Shown piece after piece: positions 27,382 to 36,505 of a DNA stretch of 64,000 nt. The stretch spans positions 1,984,001-2,048,000 of the forward strand of contig NZ_CP007141.1 in assembly GCF_000816145.1 (NCBI RefSeq), in the 5' to 3' direction. This DNA is from Pseudothermotoga hypogea DSM 11164 = NBRC 106472 (lineage in GTDB: Bacteria; Thermotogota; Thermotogae; Thermotogales; DSM-5069). A program made the translations under genes and the position numbers. The stretch's first letter is position 1, and each line of letters opens with the position of its first letter. The notes below the pieces were generated by a model. The model was not told where the DNA came from and did no database searches. It saw only the letters and a list, made by a program, of their open reading frames with translations.

Positions 27382-28716
27382 ATGAGGTACGATGTCGTAG
27401 TCGTTGGAGGAGGGCCTGCCGGATTGGTCGCGGCCCTGACTACCAAGAAGTTTTACAAGGACAAGAAGGTGCTCGTGATCAAAAAGACAGAGAAGGAACT
27501 GGTCCCTTGTGGTATTCCTTATGTCTTTCACACACTTGACGGTGTGGAGAACGACTTCATGGGAGTGGAAGAAAGATTTCAAAAGGCAGGAATCGACCTG
27601 CTGATAGATGAAGTCGTCGGCGGTGACACAGATCAAAAGAAGATCGTCACTAAAACAGGAAAAGAGATCATTTATGAGAAACTCATTCTCGCAACCGGTT
27701 CAATCCCGGCAGTTCCCAGAATCGCTGGGATAGATCTTTCAAACGTCTTCACGATCTCTAAGGACGCAAAATATTTGAGCTCAGTGCTCGAGAAGACCAG
27801 AACTTGTAGAAACATCGCCATCATCGGTGGTGGGTTCATAGGCATCGAGGTAGCCGACGAACTGAAGCGGGCCGGAAAGAACGTAACCGTCGTAGAAATC
27901 ATGGATTGCCTTCTACCTGTGTCTTTCGATCCAGACTTTGGAGAGCTGGCACGCAAAGAGATCGAAGCAGAAAATCTGAAGGTCTACACGAGCAGGAAGG
28001 TTGTAGAAATCTACGGGTCGAAATCCGTCGAAGGTGTAAAGCTGGACAATGGAGAAAACATACCCGCGGACGCCGTCATACTGGCAACGGGTTACAAACC
28101 CAACACAGAGCTTGCCCGGCAACTGGGCCTCAAGATCACAGAGTACGGTTTCATAGAAACGGACGAATACATGAGAACGTCTAAGCCAGACGTCTTCGCG
28201 GCCGGTGATTGCGTGCAACACAAGGATTTTCTGACTGGCAAGCCTTCAAGGCTCATGCTCGCCTCGGCCGCCGTTTTCGATGCGAGGATCGTGGCGTCCA
28301 ATTTGTATGGACTGAAGGTTATCAGAACCAACAAAGGTTCGTTGAATGCGTATTCCACCGTCATAGGACACAAAGCGTTCGGTTCCGTGGGAATAACAGA
28401 AAGAACCGCGAAAGAAGAAGGATTTGAAATCGTCGTTGGTAAGGCCGAAGGTATCGACAGACACCCGGGTAAGTTTGACGATACGAGCAAACTCATTGTG
28501 AAACTCATATTTTCCCAAGACAGTAGGATCCTGCTCGGGGCACAACTCTACGGTGGAAAAAGTGTTGGTGAGATCGTGAACATATTGAGTCTTGGAATCC
28601 AAAAGGGTATAACCGCAAACGATTTGTTCACCATGCAGATCGGAACCCATCCACTGCTGACTTCGGCTCCGACGTCTTATCCTCTCGTGATCGCGGCGGA
28701 GCAGGTTCTGCACTGA
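27382..28716 (+). CDS. FAD-dependent CoA-disulfide reductase / NADH oxidase family protein
   Basis: A 444-residue flavoprotein of the one-cysteine pyridine nucleotide-disulfide reductase family. The FAD motif VVVGGGPAGLVAAL is at the start. The redox cysteine is Cys43 in VPCGIPY, the same position as in CoA-disulfide reductases. The NAD(P)H motif IAIIGGGFIGIEVADEL and VFAAGDCVQH follow. It may reduce CoA disulfide, polysulfide or O2. The ATG at 27382 follows CTGGAGGTGATGG. A TATAAA box lies at 27328-27333 and a strong terminator follows. Confidence 0.9.
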   Translation: MRYDVVVVGGGPAGLVAALTTKKFYKDKKVLVIKKTEKELVPCGIPYVFHTLDGVENDFMGVEERFQKAGIDLLIDEVVGGDTDQKKIVTKTGKEIIYEKLILATGSIPAVPRIAGIDLSNVFTISKDAKYLSSVLEKTRTCRNIAIIGGGFIGIEVADELKRAGKNVTVVEIMDCLLPVSFDPDFGELARKEIEAENLKVYTSRKVVEIYGSKSVEGVKLDNGENIPADAVILATGYKPNTELARQLGLKITEYGFIETDEYMRTSKPDVFAAGDCVQHKDFLTGKPSRLMLASAAVFDARIVASNLYGLKVIRTNKGSLNAYSTVIGHKAFGSVGITERTAKEEGFEIVVGKAEGIDRHPGKFDDTSKLIVKLIFSQDSRILLGAQLYGGKSVGEIVNILSLGIQKGITANDLFTMQIGTHPLLTSAPTSYPLVIAAEQVLH

Positions 28717-28735
28717 AAGTTTTTTCATAAAGATG

Positions 28736-28762
28736 ACGCCCCTCCGATGGAGGGGCGTTTTG
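28736..28762 (+). terminator. Intrinsic terminator after the flavoprotein gene
   Basis: ACGCCCCTCC (28736-28745) pairs fully with GGAGGGGCGT (28749-28758) around a 3-nt loop, followed by TTTTG. Confidence 0.85.
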
Positions 28763-28823
28763 TGATCATCGTCCGCACCCACGTGTGAAAGAGAAGGATT
28801 TTGTCTCAAGATTTTTGAGATAC

Positions 28824-28872
28824 TTGACCACGTGGTCAATCTGTGGTATGATCCTGTTGACCACATGGTCAA
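28824..28872 (+). promoter_or_regulatory. TetR-type promoter/operator with two palindromes
   Basis: A perfect 16-bp palindrome TTGACCACGTGGTCAA (28824-28839) contains the -35 box TTGACC. A -10 box TATGAT (28847-28852) follows at exactly 17 bp. A second copy, TTGACCACATGGTCAA (28857-28872, centre changed by one base), covers the expected transcription start and reaches the ribosome binding site. Centres are 33 bp apart, about three helical turns. The TetR-family gene at 30577 in the same operon is the likely ligand, giving autoregulation. Confidence 0.85.
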
Positions 28873-28884
28873 GGAGGTGTGAAG

Positions 28885-29766
28885 ATGTCTGTCATAGAAA
28901 CCAGAAACCTGTGCAAGTACTATGGAAAGCACAGGGGAATAGTTGACGTTAGTTTCTCCGTTGAGGAAGGAGAGATCTTCGGCTTCATTGGTCCGAACGG
29001 TGCAGGAAAAACCACGACAATAAGGATTCTCCTCGGTTTGATATTCCCAACCTCTGGTACCGCAAGGATCTTTGGTAAAGACTGCACAAGAGAAGGTCAT
29101 GAAATAAGAAAAGAGATCGGGTACGTTCCAGGCGAAGTGAATTATTATTCGAGCGTCACTGTTGATGAACTGCTCAACTACTCGGCGAGCTTTTACGACA
29201 GAGTTGATAAAAAATACATCAAGGAGTTGTGCGAAATTTTCGAACTCGATCCGAAAAAGAAGTTTCGAGAACTGTCTACGGGTAATAAGAAAAAGGTCGC
29301 TATAGTACAGGCCCTTCTACACAAACCAAAGCTGCTCATATGTGATGAGCCGACCAACGGGCTCGATCCAATCATGCAGAACAGACTGTTCGAAATAATC
29401 CGAGAACTGAAAGGGCAGGGTACGACGATCTTTTTTTCTTCACACATACTGAGTGAAGTTCAAAAGCTGTGTGATGAATTCGCGATGATCAAAGAGGGCA
29501 AAGTGGTGAAGACAGGAAAAATAGAGCAGCTGGCCGGGTTCAACTACAAATCCATCACCCTTCAATCGAGGCAGATAGACGAACTCGAAAGGACCCTGAA
29601 AATCCCACATCGAAGGATCGACGACTCAACGATCAGTTTCAAATACAGTGGAGACATTAACGAGCTTTTGAAGAAACTTTCAGAGATTCAGATCGAGAAC
29701 ATATGGATCGAGGATCCTTCGCTTGAGGAACTCTTTCTATCCTTTTACGAGGAGGGGGAAAGATGA
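28885..29766 (+). CDS. ABC transporter ATP-binding protein (TetR-regulated exporter)
   Basis: A 293-residue ATPase with GPNGAGKTTT (Walker A), LSTGNKKKVAIVQAL (signature region), LLICDEPTNGLDP (Walker B) and SSHILSEVQ (switch His). The C-terminal extension of about 80 residues is typical of drug-export ATPases. The ATG at 28885 follows AAGGAGGTG. It is the first gene of ATPase-permease-TetR-aldo/keto reductase. Confidence 0.9.
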   Translation: MSVIETRNLCKYYGKHRGIVDVSFSVEEGEIFGFIGPNGAGKTTTIRILLGLIFPTSGTARIFGKDCTREGHEIRKEIGYVPGEVNYYSSVTVDELLNYSASFYDRVDKKYIKELCEIFELDPKKKFRELSTGNKKKVAIVQALLHKPKLLICDEPTNGLDPIMQNRLFEIIRELKGQGTTIFFSSHILSEVQKLCDEFAMIKEGKVVKTGKIEQLAGFNYKSITLQSRQIDELERTLKIPHRRIDDSTISFKYSGDINELLKKLSEIQIENIWIEDPSLEELFLSFYEEGER

Positions 29767-30563
29767 ACGTCTACACGTGGGAGATGAAGAGGAACATCAA
29801 GACGACTATCGTTTGGATGGTTGCACTCGTGCTCGTGCAGTTGATGTACATATCGGTTTATCCATCCATGGTGAAAGATACCGAGCTTTTGACAAGAATG
29901 ATGAAGCTCATGCCCAAAGCTTTCCTGAGGATCTTCGGTCTGGAAGATCTCGATTTTTCCAACATTTTGAACTATCAGGCCAGCATTTCCAGCATCTACG
30001 TGACCCTGGTTGGAAGCATCTTCGCGGTTCTTCTGACCTGCAAAGTGCTCGCCAAAGAAGAGAGCGAGAAAACCGCCGAATTTCTCCTCTCAAAACCAGT
30101 CAAAAGATCTAACGTTCTTTTGCAAAAGATTTCGAGCACACTGACTTTGATCTTGACGTTCGATCTCGTAATTTGTGTATCTTCACTTTTGATGGTCGAA
30201 TTCTTTAAGCAAGGTGCGGTCGATTACACCAAGTTTTGGCTCTTATGGCTCTCACAGATTCTTCTGCATCTCACCGTCTCAAATCTGGTTTTTGCCGTCA
30301 TCGTTCTTGCTAAACGTCAGGACAGCACCACCTCATTTAGCATTGGTATGACGTTCGTTTTGTACATCCTTGCCATGGCAAGCAAACTCACGGAGAAGCT
30401 CGAGCTCTTGAAATATCTAACGCCCTTCTATTACTCCGAAGGAATCAGAATAGTGAAGTACGGGAGGATGGAACCCGTCTTCTTAGTGATATATTTCTTT
30501 CTGAACCTTGCGCTGGTTCTTTCTTCGCTTTTCTTTTACTCGAAAAAGGACATCTATTTGTGA
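29763..30563 (+). CDS. ABC-2 family permease (TetR-regulated exporter)
   Basis: A 266-residue membrane protein with six hydrophobic segments and the CKVLAKEESEKTAEFLLSKP loop common in ABC-2 permeases of bacteriocin/drug exporters. It overlaps its ATPase gene by 4 nt, so the pair likely forms a 2+2 exporter. The substrate is unknown but probably toxic, given the TetR regulator. Confidence 0.87.
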   Translation: MNVYTWEMKRNIKTTIVWMVALVLVQLMYISVYPSMVKDTELLTRMMKLMPKAFLRIFGLEDLDFSNILNYQASISSIYVTLVGSIFAVLLTCKVLAKEESEKTAEFLLSKPVKRSNVLLQKISSTLTLILTFDLVICVSSLLMVEFFKQGAVDYTKFWLLWLSQILLHLTVSNLVFAVIVLAKRQDSTTSFSIGMTFVLYILAMASKLTEKLELLKYLTPFYYSEGIRIVKYGRMEPVFLVIYFFLNLALVLSSLFFYSKKDIYL

Positions 30564-30576
30564 AGAAGGTGGTGTA

Positions 30577-31209
30577 GTGCACGAAGTCGTGGAGCGAATC
30601 TTGAAGGCTTCCATAGAAGAATTCTCGGAAAAAGGTTACGCAGCCGCTTCGACAAATTCGATCGCTAAGAAAGCGAAAGTGTCGAAAGGTTTGTTGTTTC
30701 ATTACTTCAAGAGCAAGGAAAATTTGTACATCGAATGCTACAAGCACGTTCTTTCCTGGTCTAAGAAAAAATTTGAAGAGTTCGCCAAACAAGTAAAAAA
30801 CGAGGATTTTTTCGAATTCATCAAGAAATGGGGCTTGCAGAAGATCACTCTGGCAATCGAGAATCCCGTCTATTCGAAGTTCCTCCTCACAGTAACGAAT
30901 CTTTCTCCAAAGCTGCGCGCGATCGTACTGGGTTTGATCAGGGAAGCTCTTCTGGATTCGAGAGAGATCTTGCTTGAGAAGATCAAATCCGTGAAATTAA
31001 GACGAGGCATCAGTGAGGAAGATGCTTTAAAATTTATCACGGCAGTTTTCGATGGTGTAGCTAACAGTTATTTGGATCAGTATCGAGACAAACCCGAGGA
31101 ACTTTTGAACAACCTGGAGAGAATCATGGTCGAATCGGACAAGCTGATGGATCTGATAAAATTTGGTATCCTCGACAGAGAGCCGCAACAATTACACAGG
31201 GAGGTGTGA
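30577..31209 (+). CDS. TetR/AcrR family transcriptional regulator
   Basis: A 210-residue regulator. The N-terminal helix-turn-helix reads ILKASIEEFSEKGYAAAS, then NSIAKKAKVSKGLLFHYFKSKENLY. The rest is a helical ligand-binding domain. The GTG at 30577 follows GAAGAAGGTGG; upstream in-frame codons overlap the permease. It most likely binds the two TTGACCAC palindromes in front of its own operon and releases them when it binds the exported compound (inference). Confidence 0.9.
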   Translation: MHEVVERILKASIEEFSEKGYAAASTNSIAKKAKVSKGLLFHYFKSKENLYIECYKHVLSWSKKKFEEFAKQVKNEDFFEFIKKWGLQKITLAIENPVYSKFLLTVTNLSPKLRAIVLGLIREALLDSREILLEKIKSVKLRRGISEEDALKFITAVFDGVANSYLDQYRDKPEELLNNLERIMVESDKLMDLIKFGILDREPQQLHREV

Positions 31210-31211
31210 AA

Positions 31212-32339
31212 ATGCAATACAGAACCTTCAAAAACGTGCGCTGTTCCATCTTAGGCTTCGGAGCAATGAGGTTACCCACACTCAACAACGATGATTCACA
31301 AATCGATGAAGATAAGGCTATAGAAATGATCAGATACGCGATCGATCACGGAGTCAACTACGTCGATACCGCTTATCCTTACCACAGGGGAAGGAGCGAG
31401 ATACTCGTTGGTAAGGCGCTGAAAGACGGCTACAGAGAAAAGACTTTTCTGGCCACGAAGTCCCCTGTTTGGCAAGTGGAAAGTCATGAAGATTTCTACA
31501 AATTCCTCGACGAACAGCTGGAAAAACTCCAAACCGATCACATCGACATGTACCTGATGCACGCTTTGAGTAAAGAGAGATGGGAAAAGATCAAGAGCCT
31601 GAGGTTTGACAAATTCTTCGAACGAGCGAAGGCAGAGGGAAAGCTTAGATTCGCGGGCTTTTCCTTTCACGACAAATACCCCATCTTCAAAAAAATCATC
31701 GACGAATACGATGGCTGGGACTTCTGTCAGATTCAATTGAACTACATGGACATAAACTACCAAGCCGGCTTGAGGGGTCTGAAGTACGCAGCCTCGAAGG
31801 GCTTACCCGTCGTGATAATGGAACCACTAAAGGGTGGGAAGCTTGCGAGGTTGCCCGACAGAGCCATGAGCGTTCTCAGAAAAAGCGGAAAGAACTGGTC
31901 CGCCGTGGAATGGAGTCTAAGGTGGCTTGCGAACTTTCCAGAGGTATCTGTCATTCTTAGTGGGATGAGCACTTTCGAACAGGTGAAAGAGAACGTTGAA
32001 ATAGCAGAGCAGCTGGTACCCAACAACTTGACGGAAGAAGAACTCCGTTTGATCGACGAGTTGAGAAAAACTTTGGAGTCCTACGCAGTGATAAACTGTA
32101 CCGAGTGTGGTTATTGCATGCCATGTCCCCATGGTGTGGATATTCCTGCGAACTTCAGGTTGTACAACGAAGCGATCATGTTCGAAAATTTCGAGATGGC
32201 GAAAGGTGAGTATCGCTGGTTCAGTAGCCAGAAAATCTCTGCAGCCTTCTGCACCGAATGCGGTGAATGTCTGAGTAAATGTCCACAGAAGCTACAGATA
32301 CCAACTTTGATGAAGAAAATCAACGGTGAGCTCTCTTAG
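31212..32339 (+). CDS. Aldo/keto reductase with C-terminal iron-sulfur motifs
   Basis: A 375-residue protein. The TIM-barrel part starts with LGFGAMRLPTL and has DTAYPYHRGRSE (active-site Asp and Tyr) and HIDMYLMHAL. The C-terminal ~80 residues hold two cysteine clusters, CTECGYCMPCPHGVDIP and CTECGECLSKCP, as in ferredoxin-like aldo/keto reductases. It probably reduces a carbonyl using a redox chain. The ATG at 31212 follows GGGAGGTG, and the gene joins the TetR-regulated operon, suggesting detoxification of the same or a related compound. Confidence 0.88.
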   Translation: MQYRTFKNVRCSILGFGAMRLPTLNNDDSQIDEDKAIEMIRYAIDHGVNYVDTAYPYHRGRSEILVGKALKDGYREKTFLATKSPVWQVESHEDFYKFLDEQLEKLQTDHIDMYLMHALSKERWEKIKSLRFDKFFERAKAEGKLRFAGFSFHDKYPIFKKIIDEYDGWDFCQIQLNYMDINYQAGLRGLKYAASKGLPVVIMEPLKGGKLARLPDRAMSVLRKSGKNWSAVEWSLRWLANFPEVSVILSGMSTFEQVKENVEIAEQLVPNNLTEEELRLIDELRKTLESYAVINCTECGYCMPCPHGVDIPANFRLYNEAIMFENFEMAKGEYRWFSSQKISAAFCTECGECLSKCPQKLQIPTLMKKINGELS

Positions 32340-32352
32340 ACTTTGGCGGAAC

Positions 32353-33260
32353 TCACATCGAAGGCTTAGAAAGGAAATGCTTGTATCTCGGACGGAACAG
32401 CAAGACGAACGAGACCCTTGCGATCAACGCGAAACTTGCTCCGAAAGAACCAAAGCACACTGGGCCGAGGTACTGAAATGTGAAGGTATCCAAAAACGGG
32501 CTGAGTATCTTCATCAAACTGTCGATGGAGTTGAATATACTTAGTGTTCCTCGAGTTTGTCACGATCAACTGTGTGACCAACGAACCTCGTGAAACGCTT
32601 GTCAAGATAGAATCAATAGAGGTGCCAGAAGTGCCAACAGAACTGTGACGTTCGGGAACATCGAATACAGAACCAGATGAGATATGGACTGAGAGATCAA
32701 GGCAAAAGAAGTCTGGAAAGTTGTAACACACAGAACGCAGAAAAACTTCACCAGCATCAAGCAACTAACATGCGGTGTGTTTTCAGTTCAGCGAACGTGA
32801 ACGACACTTTTCTCGAGCCCCTTTGTATTTTAAGCTGCACGAAGACGATGTTCACTAAATTGAAGAACAAAAGAACCGAGACAAAGAACGTGGGAGCTGA
32901 AAGCCCCATCATGCCATATGTGAAAGCCAGTCCGTACGCCGCACCTGTGAGAGCGTGAAGAATCTGATGGAACGAGCAAAACCAAGCATCAGCCGATAGA
33001 AACGTACCTCCCACACTAAGAGGCAGAGCCTTCTCCCGCCGAACTTATCCAGCATCCTGCTTATCAAGGGTAAGCAAGAAACCTTGTTCGTCAACAACAC
33101 TCATAGTCAGGTTGGCTGCCGACGCAATAGAACCAACCGAGTGGAATAGCAACACCGACAGAAGAAGCTGCTCTGAGCACCAATCCACTGTACTTACATG
33201 CGGATGAAGCTTATTGATTTCTTCCATCATCTGAGGCACGACGTGGTCAGCGAAGCACAT
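32353..33260 (-). pseudogene. Decayed MFS transporter gene
   Basis: The minus strand carries transporter-like segments scattered over three frames. From its 5' side: an N-part with LLLSVLLFHSVGSIASAANLT, then PLISRMLDKFGGRRLCLLVWE (the MFS loop motif), then ALTGAAYGLAFTYGMMG and FVSVLLFFNLVNIVFVQLK. The C-part reads LSIFNSIDSLMKILSPFLDTF then YLGPVCFGSFGASFALIAR and ends at a stop at 32353. No single frame is open for more than ~130 codons. The region was probably an MFS gene; its N-terminal half is not recognisable. Confidence 0.7.
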
Positions 33261-33387
33261 CGTTCTGTAACATTACTCAAAATAACGAAAACACATGATT
33301 CGGGACGAAAACAAAAGTTTTCAGAGATTATCACCGTCTGAGTGCTGACAGCCTCGCCTTTTGACTGAAATTTGCCTTGGATCAGAC

Positions 33388-33416
33388 TTGAAGTTAACGT
33401 TGCGATAGTGTATGAT
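33388..33416 (+). promoter_or_regulatory. Promoter of the ROK regulator gene
   Basis: TTGAAG (33388-33393) and TATGAT (33411-33416) are separated by exactly 17 bp, about 30 bp before the gene start. Confidence 0.65.
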
Positions 33417-33445
33417 TTATTTCTGAGAAAGATATTCAAAGACGA

Positions 33446-34603
33446 ATGGAGGGACCTTCGACGCACACTAAATTGAATCCCATTTCCATGAAGAGAGAGA
33501 ACAAAAAATTGATTCTGAGGTACCTGATAGAGAGAGGACAAAGTAGCAGGATGGAAATTGTGCGTCACACAAAACTTGCCCAGAGTGCCATCTGGCGGAT
33601 AATGAACGAGCTCGTGAACGAGGGACTCGTACAGGAGAGAGGTTTCACTACGGGTAAAAGGAGAAAGCCTGTCATCTATGGTCCCACGAGATCTTTCATT
33701 ACCTCGGTTGTGTACAACGTCGAGGTCCTGGAAACACTCGTTGCAATCGGTTTCCTTGATGGTTCGTGGAAGGTCATCGAAAGATTTCCCACACCACCGA
33801 ACTTTGAACTGTTCAAAGAGAGTGTGAAGATGTCATTCGAAAAGATCATAAAGGAGAAAACCATCAGGAAGGATATCACAAAGATCGTATTTTCATTGCC
33901 GGGTATGGTCAACTACGAGAAAAAGCTTTTGATCTTCGCGCCGAATTTGAGTTGGAAGAACATAGATTTTCAACAGGAGTTCGTGGATCTGAATATGGAA
34001 GTTTTTGTCGAAAACGATGCCAACCTTTCTCTTATGGCTGAACAATTTTTCTCTCAGGATGTGAAGAGATCGAAGGTTGCGTTCTTTCTCTATTTCGGTG
34101 AAGGCATAGGTGGTGCGATCTCGGTGGACGGGAGCATCGTCAGAGGAAAGAACTCCGCCGCGGGGGAAATCGGGCATGTGACATTCAACGGAGACAAAAA
34201 CGAGATAGAAAGTTTTCTTTCCATTTCGAGGCTCATTGACAAGGTGCAAAAATGGATCGGAAACAATGATAGCCCGCTGGAAGAAAAGTTTCAACGTTTA
34301 AAGCGTCTCTGGTTCATTGGACAAAGGGATGTGAAAAAAATCCTGGAGGATTACTTGCACCATGTCGCAGTTGTTCTCAGAGACCTTGTTTACTTTTTGA
34401 ATCCCGATGTCATCATTTTGGGAGGATTGATAAACGACATATACGAGACCTTTGGACCGTACATAAGAAGAGAACTGGAAACCATCACGGAAAAGGAGAT
34501 ACTGACAGGTGTGGTGATAAGAGATTCCATCTTCAAAGAAGTTCCACCATCCCTTGTTGGTGGTAACGTTTTGGTCATCGAGAATGTTTTGAAAACCCTA
34601 TAA
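33446..34603 (+). CDS. bglR: ROK-family transcriptional repressor of the beta-glucan locus
   Basis: A 385-residue regulator. The N-terminal winged helix includes ILRYLIERGQSSRMEIVRHT followed by SAIWRIMNELVNEGLV. The ROK sugar-binding domain has LPGMVNYEKKLL, VENDANLSLMAEQ, YFGEGIGGAIS and GEIGHVTFNG. The cysteine zinc motif (CxCGxxGCxE) that normally follows GEIGH is missing. By position it matches the Thermotoga BglR repressor of beta-glucoside genes, a homology-based inference. The start is uncertain: ATG 33446 has only AAAGA upstream, and an ATG at 33488 gives MKRENKKLIL. Confidence 0.85.
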   Translation: MEGPSTHTKLNPISMKRENKKLILRYLIERGQSSRMEIVRHTKLAQSAIWRIMNELVNEGLVQERGFTTGKRRKPVIYGPTRSFITSVVYNVEVLETLVAIGFLDGSWKVIERFPTPPNFELFKESVKMSFEKIIKEKTIRKDITKIVFSLPGMVNYEKKLLIFAPNLSWKNIDFQQEFVDLNMEVFVENDANLSLMAEQFFSQDVKRSKVAFFLYFGEGIGGAISVDGSIVRGKNSAAGEIGHVTFNGDKNEIESFLSISRLIDKVQKWIGNNDSPLEEKFQRLKRLWFIGQRDVKKILEDYLHHVAVVLRDLVYFLNPDVIILGGLINDIYETFGPYIRRELETITEKEILTGVVIRDSIFKEVPPSLVGGNVLVIENVLKTL

Positions 34604-34636
34604 GAGGGGGGTTACACCATCCGAGGAGGTGGTTTC

Positions 34637-36448
34637 ATGAGGCGGTTCTTGGTGCTTCTTGTCTTGGCATTAACTGTGCTTTTGATCGCGCAGGTCACCA
34701 TTCCAAGGGAGGAAACTGTCTACATCGCCGGTGCTCTCTGGGGGCCGGCAACGACATGGAACCTGTACGCACCACAGTCAACTTGGGGAACAGACCAGTT
34801 CCTGTTCGTCTCGGCGTTCCAGTACGATCTTGGAAGGGACGCATGGATACCGTTCATCGCACAGAAGTACGAATTCGTCGATGACAAGACCATCAGAATC
34901 CACATAAGGCCCGAGGCGAAGTGGAGCGATGGTCAACCCATCACGGCAGAGGACTTCGTGTACGCACTGGAGCTTTCGAAAAAGCTTGGTGTTGGACCAG
35001 GCGTTGGTTGGGACAAATACATTGAGTACGTGAAGGCGATCGACACGAAAGTTGTTGAATTCAAAGCCAGAGAAGATGCGCTGAACTACTATCAGTTCCT
35101 CTCCTATTCACTCGGTGCTCAGCCGATGCCGAAGCATGTTTACTCCAAACTCGAAGCAGAAGGAACGATTAGAGACTGGGTCAACGATAAACCAGACGAA
35201 CAAGTCGTCTCTGGTCCTTACAAGCTTTACTACTACGATCCGAACATCGTCATCTACCAGAGGATTGACAACTGGTGGGGCAAGGACATCTTCGGACTGC
35301 CGAGGCCGAAATTCATCGGACACGTGATCTACAAAGACAACCCGAGTGCGAGCTTGGCCGTGGAAAAAGGAGACGTCGACTGGGCTGGACTCTTCATACC
35401 AAGTGTATGGGAGATGTGGGAGAAGAAGAAACTGCCCATCGGTACTTGGTACAACGAAAAACCATACTACTTGCCCGATGGCGTGGGATTTGTCTATCTG
35501 AACAACACAAAACCTGGGCTTTCCGATCCTGCTGTCAGAAAAGCGATTGCCCACGCAATACCTTACGAAGAAATGTTGGTCAAGGCCTACTTCGGTTATG
35601 GTAGTCAAGCGCATCCATCTATGGTCATAGACCTGTTTGAACCCAACAAGCAGTATATAAACTACGATCTTGCAAGAAAAACTTGGGGCACGAGTGATGG
35701 AAGGATACCATTCGATCTTGCGAAAGCAAAGAAGATCCTCGACGAAGCTGGTTACAAGGTTGGCAAGGATGGTATCAGAGTTGGACCAGACGGTAAGAAA
35801 CTTGGTCCGTACACTATATCTGTTCCATACGGATGGACAGACTGGATGATGATGTGCGAAATGATCGCCGAGAATCTGAGAAGCATAGGCATCGATGTTG
35901 TCACAGAATTCCCAGACTACTCCGTCTGGGCAGACAGAATGACTAAAGGAACTTTCGACATCATCATTTCCTGGAGCGTTGGTCCAAGCTTCGATCATCC
36001 GTTCAACATCTACAGGTTCGTGCTCGACAAGAGGCTTTCTGCACCAGTCGGTGAAGTGACTTGGGCTGGAGATTGGCAGAGGTACGACAACGATGAGGTC
36101 GTTGAACTATTGGACAGAGCCGTCTCGACGCTGGATCCAGAAGTTCGAAAGAACGCGTACTTCAGAATTCAAGAGATCATCTACAGAGATATGCCAAGCG
36201 TTCCAGCGTTCTTCACAGCTCATTGGTACGAGTACTCGACGAAGTACTGGATCAACTGGCCGAACCAAGACAATCCGTACTGGTTCAGGCCTGCCCCGTG
36301 GCATGTGGACACTTTGCCAACACTGTTCGGTATCTCTCCAAAAAACAACCCGCAGCCTGTTCCAAAGTGGATAGAAACCACCGACAAAGGCGGAATGGGC
36401 GTACCAACCTCGAAGGTGTTTGAGGATCTTCAGTCCGCAAAGAAGTGA
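34637..36448 (+). CDS. Oligosaccharide/oligopeptide ABC transporter substrate-binding protein
   Basis: A 603-residue cluster-C binding protein (DppA/OppA fold). The signal peptide covers residues 1-18 (RRFLVLLVLALTVLLIAQ). EAKWSDGQPITAEDFVYALELSKK is the family signature. In Thermotogae such proteins often bind oligosaccharides rather than peptides. Its place between a ROK regulator and GH3/GH16 genes points to laminari- or cello-oligosaccharides (counterpart of Thermotoga BglE). The ATG follows CCGAGGAGGTGG. A stable hairpin follows the gene. Confidence 0.9.
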   Translation: MRRFLVLLVLALTVLLIAQVTIPREETVYIAGALWGPATTWNLYAPQSTWGTDQFLFVSAFQYDLGRDAWIPFIAQKYEFVDDKTIRIHIRPEAKWSDGQPITAEDFVYALELSKKLGVGPGVGWDKYIEYVKAIDTKVVEFKAREDALNYYQFLSYSLGAQPMPKHVYSKLEAEGTIRDWVNDKPDEQVVSGPYKLYYYDPNIVIYQRIDNWWGKDIFGLPRPKFIGHVIYKDNPSASLAVEKGDVDWAGLFIPSVWEMWEKKKLPIGTWYNEKPYYLPDGVGFVYLNNTKPGLSDPAVRKAIAHAIPYEEMLVKAYFGYGSQAHPSMVIDLFEPNKQYINYDLARKTWGTSDGRIPFDLAKAKKILDEAGYKVGKDGIRVGPDGKKLGPYTISVPYGWTDWMMMCEMIAENLRSIGIDVVTEFPDYSVWADRMTKGTFDIIISWSVGPSFDHPFNIYRFVLDKRLSAPVGEVTWAGDWQRYDNDEVVELLDRAVSTLDPEVRKNAYFRIQEIIYRDMPSVPAFFTAHWYEYSTKYWINWPNQDNPYWFRPAPWHVDTLPTLFGISPKNNPQPVPKWIETTDKGGMGVPTSKVFEDLQSAKK

Positions 36449-36453
36449 TCTAT

Positions 36454-36473
36454 CCGGCCCCGTCTGGGGCCGG
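36454..36473 (+). promoter_or_regulatory. Intercistronic hairpin after the binding-protein gene
   Basis: CCGGCCCC (36454-36461) pairs with GGGGCCGG (36466-36473) around GTCT, followed only by TTT. It may be a weak terminator or a 3' mRNA stabiliser that favours the binding protein over the permeases. Confidence 0.6.
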
Positions 36474-36505
36474 TTTACAATCTCCCAAGAGGAGTGGAGA
36501 AAGAA

